From: Erythrobacter sp.
GTDB lineage: Bacteria; Pseudomonadota; Alphaproteobacteria; Sphingomonadales; Sphingomonadaceae
NCBI GenBank assembly: GCA_002695185.1
Contig: NZOF01000122.1
Span: 1-21,789 of the forward strand
Length of the DNA stretch: 21,789 bases
Direction: 5' to 3'
A program made the translations under genes and the position numbers. Of the stretch, positions 18,001 through 21,789 are shown in pieces; the first letter of the stretch is position 1; every line of letters begins with the position of its first letter. The notes below the pieces were generated by a model, which was given only the letters and a program-made list of their open reading frames with translations, made no database searches and was not told the origin of the DNA.

Positions 18001-18042
18001 GGCAAGCCAGGGTAACACACCGAGCGCATGGAGCTTCCTCAC
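15034..18042 (-). CDS. Chaperone-usher pilus outer-membrane usher-like protein
   Basis: A 1002-aa outer-membrane protein predicted to secrete and assemble pilin subunits. GTG at 18042 overlaps the chaperone stop (GTGA). A signal peptide ends near Ala20 (VPSFA|Q). Residues about 21-125 form a Pro/Ser-rich linker; a periplasmic N-domain follows (LILQLRIRGFD, LYLPFGELTRIL), then a long barrel region containing GYEVELYRNDILIGSVANAP and LNVFRFVFYGPQGQRREEVR, typical of ushers. Near the end is an Ig-like segment with an acidic loop Asp819-x-Asp821-x-Asp823 and then a carboxypeptidase-regulatory-like domain (SERGGYFFFEEIKPGSYELV). The long N-terminal linker is unlike classical FimD/PapC. The subclass is not assigned. 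Confidence 0.85.
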   Translation of the reverse strand: MRKLHALGVLPWLAGVPSFAQLPTDTLPGLNSTTSPAPKFGTVLDAASRKPSEAQHPPPLADARTATSGSMPPKGSGPNSLPPSSLASPSGPSKGPLQDRTPHSPDPPAQATAEFQQQQPFDLTPGRQTFPLDQKDIPLFTVDDELILQLRIRGFDSADTLIAYGSREALYLPFGELTRILDLAIRISDDGHYASGWFLDEERKLTIDLRQRELRTAKGNRPLDRADAMAFEGELYLRSEIFADILPIEVEPNLRSQTILLTTLEPFPFEERLRREMERAKLGKRRPPNEAERWTRQETPWLPISVPMGDIELRPISDSAKGARLEGDLRLSGDIAYLTGQSYFSASTQDGLVSSLIQIGRRDVDGDLLGPLAATEFQLGDVATTSMPVGLRGRAGRGGFVTNRPFESASVFEQIDLRGILPSGYEVELYRNDILIGSVANAPNGQYEFLEIPVDYGLNVFRFVFYGPQGQRREEVRRISVGDGRLSSGKLEYDFGAIQRGENLLGVQGPDFRPTEGYGRWQAAGRVSYGLSEEFTALASLAFFDEDDGGGFIGTAGLRSGVGGLALRADAAMSDGGSYAVGLGTGGRLLGGAFALSHFEYGGGFIDELRSNNRDPLSRATELDLNTTVKIGGATETVIPVAARLRNIEYFDGRSDMRALLRGSARFSGLVVSNNLEYLRASNRDGDGFSQLGGSFDLTTFRRSRTQARASVGYRLMPGAELTNVAAEIDRQIDDRTVVNGRASYSFNGGGLGLGASAIREFDRFSVAFDGNYGFGLKNYSAAIRLGFSFGRDPLTREFFLARPGQASSGGVSLRAFQDMDGDSVFSDGDIALENVGFTVSNNVGATRADGTTRLTHLGHGNRATVQVDPTTLPDILMVPVERGIEFVPRAGRFHVMDFPIVAQSEIEGTVSFRGNSRDRGVSGLRLVLVDGTGKVGGNARSERGGYFFFEEIKPGSYELVIDPGQAKRLGICMADPAPVTVGPEGSIQSLEIEVLECAQQM

Positions 18043-19016
18043 GGGACGTTGAATTCCTGTCGGGCCAAAGTCCGCCCGGGGGCCACATCATCATCCACGA
18101 AGGTGGCCGTCAGAACCGTTCCCGGCGTCAAAAGGCTTCGGTCGAACTCCGGATCGAGTGCGACTTGCACCGAACGGGAGTCGACTTCCGGATACACCCC
18201 GATACCCTTTGCGATCGCAACAGGTTCGTCGATGCCTTCGGCAGTCACGACAACATCGCCATATGCGGAGCGTGTCCCACTCCGCGCAATGGTCAAAGCG
18301 ATCGCGGGACCACCCTCGTTTTCGACAAAGGACACGTCCTTTAGGGCCACATCCAGCGTGGTGTCTCCCACGCGAATGATCACGGGAATGGAAATGCCGA
18401 AGCGGGGACGGATGGTGACGCCCACGCTTTCTTCGGCGCCTGCGCTGTCCCCCACGGCATCTTCGATCGAAAAGCCCTCGTCGAGATCCCGCGGAACTGA
18501 GACCACCATGAAATGCGCCCGGTATTCGCCGTCCGGCAAATCGGCGGGTGGTCGGGCCATGATGCGTACGGTCTGCGCCTCGCTACCCGGAAGCATGACC
18601 CTGCGGGGAGACCAGCGCAGCATTTCGCTAGCGGCTTTCAGGTTGCTGGCATCGATCCCGGCGGGGAGGTTGTCGACAGGGATCACTCTTCCTGTTTCAG
18701 TCATCAGCATGTCGCTGATCGATATCTCGTAGTCGCCATCGAACGGCGTCTTGTTGTAGATGCCGACAGAAGAGATGCGCTGTCGCTGGTCCATAACAAT
18801 CCGCCGGGGATAGAGGTTGATATCCCCCATTCCGCCAACTGATCCGTCCGGAACCTCTCCAGGGTCGACTTGTGGGAGCGCGGTTTCTTCGGCAGCCTCG
18901 CTCTGCGCAGCTTCGAGTGCCAACCCTTGGGCATGGGCGGGTCCTGGCAATGCAAGTGGGATGCAACCAAGCATTCCAGCGATTGCACACGCCGCAACGT
19001 GGTAAACTTTGTTCAT
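18039..19016 (-). CDS. Periplasmic pilus chaperone, PapD-like
   Basis: A 325-aa protein with a signal peptide (cleavage near PAHA|Q, residue 29). An acidic stretch of about 35 residues precedes the first Ig domain, which starts GDINLYPRRIVMDQRQRISSVGIYNKT, the usual pilus-chaperone opening. Further family features are LRWSPRRVMLPGSEAQTVRI (the edge strand just before the hinge) and YRAHFMVVSVP. A second Ig domain runs from about 200 to the end. It should cap pilin subunits by donor-strand complementation and hand them to the usher, whose start codon overlaps this stop. It is longer than PapD/FimC because of the N-terminal acidic part and an insertion near residues 180-195 (EDAVGDSAGAEES). Confidence 0.85.
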   Translation of the reverse strand: MNKVYHVAACAIAGMLGCIPLALPGPAHAQGLALEAAQSEAAEETALPQVDPGEVPDGSVGGMGDINLYPRRIVMDQRQRISSVGIYNKTPFDGDYEISISDMLMTETGRVIPVDNLPAGIDASNLKAASEMLRWSPRRVMLPGSEAQTVRIMARPPADLPDGEYRAHFMVVSVPRDLDEGFSIEDAVGDSAGAEESVGVTIRPRFGISIPVIIRVGDTTLDVALKDVSFVENEGGPAIALTIARSGTRSAYGDVVVTAEGIDEPVAIAKGIGVYPEVDSRSVQVALDPEFDRSLLTPGTVLTATFVDDDVAPGRTLARQEFNVP

Positions 19017-19034
19017 GAATTTGCCGCCCGATAT

Positions 19035-19050
19035 CCCTCGTTCTCGAGGG
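19035..19050 (-). other. Small hairpin upstream of the chaperone gene
   Basis: A perfect 6-bp stem CCCTCG / CGAGGG with a 4-nt loop lies in the 83-bp gap between the fourth pilin gene and the chaperone start. There is no T-run, so it is more likely an mRNA processing or stability structure than a terminator. The chaperone lacks a strong Shine-Dalgarno. Confidence 0.35.
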
Positions 19051-19099
19051 TTTCGATACGTTGCAGCGGTTAATATTCGGTAAGCCCGGGTGCTTCCGA

Positions 19100-19630
19100 C
19101 TAATTGTAAACTACGGTGATGTCGAATTCCCCGATATAGGAACCAGGCGCCTGATTACCCTTTATCTGCAACGTCCCGCCGAGGTCGAGCCGGTAGACGC
19201 TAAAACGACCCCAACCGGAGGTCACGGTCAGCCGGCCCTCTACGTTCGTGACATCCATGGTGTTACCGCCGCTGCGGAGCGTGATGTCTCTTGGAATCCT
19301 CACTGTGCCGCCGCGGTTGCCGGCCTGCTGTACACGGAACTGGGCAGGCCCGCGCCCATTGGCAGGCTGCGCCATCTGAGTTGAGGACGCCACATCGCCG
19401 GCCGGATTGAACGCCCCACCCGGGGTGATCTGGATCGTACTGGGCGTCGAAGGCGATGCAAAACGTCCGAAGCGCAAGTCTGCCTGCCGCTGGATGCTGA
19501 TCGGGTCAGCAACTTCGGCGGCCGCAGCACCACTGCCCTGCGCGCTGTTGCCTGGTTCGGCGAACGCAGCCGATGACCAGGCCAGACCGGGTAAGACCGC
19601 CAAGCGCAACAATGTCGAAAGTGTCGGCAT
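19100..19630 (-). CDS. DUF4402-type pilin subunit (minor, 176 aa)
   Basis: Fourth subunit gene of the pilus operon. It has a signal peptide to about Ala24 (WSSAAFA|EP), then an N-terminal extension AAAAEVADPISIQRQADLRF-G matching the donor-strand region of its paralogues, a DUF4402 beta-fold (ITPGGAFNPAG, AQFRVQQAGNRGGTVRI, LDLGGTLQI, GSYIGEFDITVVYN) and the family-type C-terminal strand ending YN. There are no cysteines in the mature part. The ATG at 19630 is preceded by an ideal AGGAGG 7 nt upstream. It follows the major pilin after a strong hairpin and precedes the chaperone. It may be an anchor or alternative shaft subunit (inference). Confidence 0.85.
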   Translation of the reverse strand: MPTLSTLLRLAVLPGLAWSSAAFAEPGNSAQGSGAAAAEVADPISIQRQADLRFGRFASPSTPSTIQITPGGAFNPAGDVASSTQMAQPANGRGPAQFRVQQAGNRGGTVRIPRDITLRSGGNTMDVTNVEGRLTVTSGWGRFSVYRLDLGGTLQIKGNQAPGSYIGEFDITVVYN

Positions 19631-19637
19631 GCCCTGC

Positions 19638-19643
19638 CCTCCT
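19638..19643 (-). promoter_or_regulatory. Strong Shine-Dalgarno for the 176-aa pilin
   Basis: AGGAGG on the minus strand lies 7 nt before the ATG at 19630, the best ribosome-binding site seen in the window. It lies just beyond the hairpin at 19654-19691 and its T-run, so translation can restart on transcripts that pass the hairpin. Confidence 0.75.
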
Positions 19644-19653
19644 GAAAAATGAA

Positions 19654-19691
19654 GTCAGGCGCGGGGAGCGACGAAAAGCCCCGCGCCCGAC
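19654..19691 (-). terminator. Strong hairpin after the major pilin gene (attenuating terminator)
   Basis: The 13-nt arms 19654-19666 and 19679-19691 pair with a single mismatch around a 12-nt loop; the inner nine pairs are all G-C. A run of five T (minus strand, 19649-19645) follows four bases below the stem, in the order expected for a partial intrinsic terminator. Lying between the major pilin stop (19698) and the next subunit, it could lower chaperone/usher expression relative to pilin, or protect the pilin mRNA 3' end. Confidence 0.65.
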
Positions 19692-19697
19692 ATCAGA

Positions 19698-20192
19698 TCA
19701 ATTGTAGGAGACGGTTACGTCGTAAGTGCCGTTGTATTCGCCGGCCGATTCGCCGCCTGCAACGGTCAGAACGCCGCCGACTGCGAACGTAGCAGTACCC
19801 GATGCCAGTGTGCCCGACGCGGGTGCAGAGGTCGTGAAGGCCATCGTGTCGGTACCGTTTGTAACGGAGCCGGCCGTGGTGCTGATTGCGAAGCTGCGAT
19901 TGGCATCGCCGGTCACGTCGAAAAGGTCGGCTGCTTCGGCCGATCCGCCGATCAGGGTGACATCGTTGTCAGCCACACCGGTGCCGGTAAGATCGACGGT
20001 CACGGTACCGCCATTGGTGCCGGTCGTGAAGGTGCCGAAATCGAGCGCAGCGCCAGTCTTGTGGGTGAGGGTGATGGGTGCGACAACTTCAGCGGTCGCC
20101 GCGCCTTGTGCGGTTGCCGAATCTCCAGGAGCAGCCATTGCGGGTGCGGAAACGACCGCTGCAGAAGCAGCGAGAATTGCGAATTTTTTCAA
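19698..20192 (-). CDS. DUF4402-type major pilin candidate (164 aa)
   Basis: A secreted pilus subunit. The start is TTG at 20192: it gives a good signal peptide (KKFAILAASAAVVSAPAMA|A) and has AAGGGG 7 nt upstream. The mature protein is small, rich in Gly, Ala, Thr and Val, with no cysteine: an N-terminal extension ATAEVVAPITLTHKTGAALD, then FGTF, GTVTVDLTGTG, SFAISTTAGSV, a VGGVLTVAGGESAGEYNGTY stretch and terminal DVTVSYN. The low-complexity composition, its own leader of about 200 bp and the hairpin directly after it suggest it is the most highly expressed, shaft-forming subunit. That assignment is inference; the DUF4402 fold call is firm. Confidence 0.88.
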   Translation of the reverse strand: MKKFAILAASAAVVSAPAMAAPGDSATAQGAATAEVVAPITLTHKTGAALDFGTFTTGTNGGTVTVDLTGTGVADNDVTLIGGSAEAADLFDVTGDANRSFAISTTAGSVTNGTDTMAFTTSAPASGTLASGTATFAVGGVLTVAGGESAGEYNGTYDVTVSYN

Positions 20193-20393
20193 GGTTGGTC
20201 CCCTTCAAATTTTTGATTCCGGCTTTTGCCGAAATTACCGAAAACAGGAATCTGACTTGACCATTCCCGTCGGGACCAATGTTAACCGGAGTAAACTTAA
20301 GAACTTCCTTAGAGTTACTAAAGATGAAATTAACCTCTAAGAATATCGGAATTCTGCGGTTTAAACCTGTTATTAAGGTTACCTTTTAAGCAA
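20193..20393 (-). promoter_or_regulatory. TTAA-rich leader/promoter region of the major pilin
   Basis: These 201 bp are far AT-richer than their surroundings and contain no gene. TTAA occurs at 20282, 20297, 20330, 20361, 20373 and 20386 (plus a seventh at 20394 in the upstream stop), with the perfect palindrome GGTTTAAACC at 20358-20367. TTAA half-sites are the core of CtrA-type operators (TTAA-N7-TTAA), but no pair has exactly 7-bp spacing. A small stem (CGGC-AAAA-GCCG, minus strand) lies near 20213-20224 in the probable 5' UTR. The region likely holds an internal promoter for the major pilin. Confidence 0.5.
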
Positions 20394-20963
20394 TTAATTG
20401 TAAAAAACAGTGACGGGCAGTTCGGCAGTGAAGGCATCTGACTGAGTGCCTGCCGGAACCGATAGGATGCCGCCCACGAAGAAAGTGTCTTGACCAGCAC
20501 CATCGAGGCGGCCGCCGGATGACTGTGAAGGGGCGTTGATGCTGCGCATTTCCAGACCGGACACGTCAAGACCGCGGCCCGTGCGACGACCATAAGCCAC
20601 GATCTGCGAGGGCAGAGAAACCGCGTAAGTCTGGTCGGCTGCGCCGAATACTGCGAATCTCGCGGGATGAGGGGCGCATTCCTGCATACCCCCGCATTGC
20701 GGCTTTGCGGCCTGAAGATATTCGACCGTCGATCCGCTGGAATCCACCCGGACTTCTCCTGCCCCACCTTGATCCACCGAAATGCCACCGAAGGACAGAT
20801 CGGCCAACGGAACGGCGCGAATCGGTGCGACAACTTCGGCGTTGGCGACACCATGAGTGGATCCCGCGGTCTGGGCTGCGGCTTGCCCCGACCAAAATAT
20901 TGTAAGGGAAGCAAAAGCCCAGAGGTGGGGGCTTAAGTCAGAAAGCGTCCATTTCGCCTTCAA
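20394..20963 (-). CDS. DUF4402-type pilin subunit (minor, 189 aa)
   Basis: Second gene of the operon. The start is TTG at 20963, overlapping the stop of the first gene (TTGA), giving MKAKWTLSDLSPHLW and a hydrophobic signal segment cleaved near QAAA|Q. The mature part opens with GVANAEVVAPIRAVPLADLS then FGGI, the same donor-strand-like extension as the 164- and 176-aa subunits, and ends FTAELPVTVFYN. Two cysteines flank CGGMQEC, probably a small disulfide loop absent from the major pilin. It is probably an adaptor or tip-proximal subunit, judging from its place directly after the putative tip gene (inference). It lacks a strong ribosome site, consistent with translational coupling. Confidence 0.82.
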   Translation of the reverse strand: MKAKWTLSDLSPHLWAFASLTIFWSGQAAAQTAGSTHGVANAEVVAPIRAVPLADLSFGGISVDQGGAGEVRVDSSGSTVEYLQAAKPQCGGMQECAPHPARFAVFGAADQTYAVSLPSQIVAYGRRTGRGLDVSGLEMRSINAPSQSSGGRLDGAGQDTFFVGGILSVPAGTQSDAFTAELPVTVFYN

Positions 20964-21517
20964 GACCAGTCCACTGACACCACCCGCCCGTCAAGATCGA
21001 TCGGGATAGCGATATTCGCGCCCCCATAATTGCGCGTCACGTCGAGACGGGCACCGATATTGAAACTGCGAGCACAGGTCTTCGAACGACAATTAGGAAG
21101 CTCGACCCGAACCAGCTGACCGTTGGAAATTCGGGAATATCCGGGCAAGTCAGTTTCGAATTGGCTCAGGCGGGCATCCACACCATCCTGGCGGATTCGG
21201 CCAGGCGCAGAGATGACGAGTTCGACCGTCACTGTGAGAGCTCTCGTGTTTGCGCCTTTTCTTTCATACTCCACTGTAAACCGGCCTGGCTGTGCCTTGG
21301 TTCCTTCGAGGGCCACGATCGACTGATCGAGGATCGCTCCGGAGGGGCTGACACGCCTTGCGCCGCTTCCGAAGACCATGAAGGTTCCGAACTTCAGCTC
21401 GCCATCGGTCTGCACCCGCAAATCACCGGAGCGGGGTTGGGCGTGGGAGGTTGGTGGCAGGGCGAGGATGGCGGTGAGGGCCAGCGCGTATGTGGTGATG
21501 TGAACAAAAGATCGCAC
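20960..21517 (-). CDS. Divergent DUF4402-like subunit, putative pilus tip protein (185 aa)
   Basis: First gene of the pilus operon, starting with GTG at 21517 and ending in a TTGA overlap with the next subunit. The signal peptide is cleaved near TSHA|Q. The mature chain begins QPRSGDLRVQTDGELKFGTF, so the FGTF block comes within about 20 residues and the 15-20 residue AEVVAPI-type extension of the other three is missing. The rest follows the fold (RRVSPSGAILDQ, GRFTVEYERKG, a C-RSKT-C pair, SFNIGARLDVT, GGANIAIPIDLDG) but ends VVSVDWS instead of VxYN. In chaperone-usher pili only the tip subunit lacks an N-terminal donor strand, hence the tip proposal. Family membership is less certain than for its neighbours. 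Confidence 0.7.
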   Translation of the reverse strand: MRSFVHITTYALALTAILALPPTSHAQPRSGDLRVQTDGELKFGTFMVFGSGARRVSPSGAILDQSIVALEGTKAQPGRFTVEYERKGANTRALTVTVELVISAPGRIRQDGVDARLSQFETDLPGYSRISNGQLVRVELPNCRSKTCARSFNIGARLDVTRNYGGANIAIPIDLDGRVVSVDWS

Positions 21518-21668
21518 GGCCCCGCCCCTGTCAGATTTCCAACCCGTTTCGGCACTATGCCACGGATCGTGCGCGAATCCCAGATGGGCGGATCTGGCAC
21601 GGCGGCACAGTGAAGGACCCGCGAATTCCTTATTGGGAACAGGGTCTTACGGATACTTAGGGAAATGC
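21518..21668 (-). other. Upstream region of the pilus operon
   Basis: 151 bp lie between the first pilin gene and the tRNA fragment. A promoter for the operon is expected here, but I found no convincing hexamer pair and no gene. The only ribosome-site-like element is a GGGGC run directly before the GTG. Confidence 0.35.
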
Positions 21669-21713
21669 TGGTGCACCCGACAGGATTCGAACCTGTGGCC
21701 TCTGCCTTCGGAG
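21669..21713 (-). other. 3' fragment of a tRNA-Arg(CCG) gene, probable attachment site (attR/attL)
   Basis: Read on the minus strand, 21713 to 21669 gives an anticodon loop CTCCGAA (anticodon CCG), 3' anticodon strand GGCAG, variable AGGCC, T-arm ACAGG-TTCGAAT-CCTGT, acceptor 3' strand CGGGTGC, discriminator A and encoded CCA. The bases that should complete the tRNA are absent: the position of the 5' anticodon strand reads ACCGG instead of CTGCC, and no GCACCCG acceptor strand exists upstream. A precise 3' tRNA remnant next to AT-rich DNA is the classic product of tyrosine-recombinase integration into a tRNA. The host side is to the left and the element to the right. Confidence 0.75.
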
Positions 21714-21789
21714 CCGGTACAAATCCGGTACGCCAGACTACGAAATTCTACTCTAAACTACTGTTATTAAGTGATTTAGATTGATTGCA
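21714..21789. mobile_element. Edge of a presumed integrated element (AT-rich)
   Basis: From 21714 to the window end the sequence becomes AT-rich and carries no gene. Two copies of CCGGTAC (21714-21720 and 21725-21731, 11-bp period) abut the tRNA fragment. Their position at the core boundary suggests recombinase or excisionase binding sites, but this is inference; no integrase gene is visible in the window. Confidence 0.45.

Noticed and set aside
20282..20300. Canonical CtrA operator TTAA-N7-TTAA
   Set aside because: The TTAA words here are 11 bp apart and none of the neighbouring pairs has a 7-bp spacer, so only TTAA richness is reported.
21669..21789. A complete tRNA-Arg gene
   Set aside because: No 5' acceptor strand GCACCCG, no D-arm and no 5' anticodon strand are present in the visible sequence.
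1..21789. CRISPR array, transposase or toxin-antitoxin module
   Set aside because: No regularly spaced repeats, transposase motifs or small toxin/antitoxin gene pairs were seen.

Overview
The window looks like chromosomal DNA of a GC-rich alphaproteobacterium, most likely a sphingomonad close to Erythrobacteraceae. This rests on the rpe / heparinase-like / purH order, the DUF4402 pilin operon, the TonB-receptor / PepSY iron-uptake unit, and a GGATCAAGTCCGGGGTGAC-type intergenic inverted repeat. Taxonomy is inferred from gene content and codon style only. Nearly everything is on the minus strand; the one clear plus-strand gene is a DUF2141 protein.

Layout, left to right. (1) 1-211: start of a lipoprotein gene leaving the window; then an intergenic inverted repeat (305-389). 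(2) 394-4247, minus: a 39-aa membrane micro-ORF, msrA, a Zur-like Fur-family regulator, dxs (isoprenoid precursor synthesis) and a secreted protein of unknown function. (3) 4406-8632, minus: rpe, a heparinase II/III-like protein and purH, closed by a strong hairpin. (4) 8864-9361, plus: DUF2141 secreted protein. It converges on, and overlaps by 10 bp, a two-gene minus-strand lipid unit: a diacylglycerol-kinase-family lipid kinase followed by a nucleotidyltransferase-like protein resembling Tam41-type CDP-diacylglycerol synthase. (5) 11458-14973, minus: a Fur-box-preceded iron/siderophore operon (PepSY protein, 65-aa two-helix protein, TonB-dependent receptor). (6) 15034-21517, minus: a six-gene chaperone-usher pilus operon with four small DUF4402-type subunits, a PapD-like chaperone and a large usher-like protein. 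(7) 21669-21713: the 3' part of a tRNA-Arg(CCG) gene with no 5' half, followed to the right by AT-rich DNA. This is best read as one attachment site of an element lying beyond the right edge.

How the genes work together. The pilus operon reads as a complete assembly line. The first gene encodes a subunit that starts its beta-fold without the N-terminal extension seen in the other three, as expected of a tip subunit. A minor subunit follows. After a long TTAA-rich leader comes the major pilin, then a hairpin that could reduce read-through, then a fourth subunit, the chaperone and the usher. The lipid kinase could make phosphatidate that its overlapping partner activates to CDP-diacylglycerol (hypothesis). 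Many junctions are NTGA or TGATG stop-start overlaps, and eight genes use GTG or TTG starts, so translational coupling is common here. No search was run; all family assignments come from reading the sequence.
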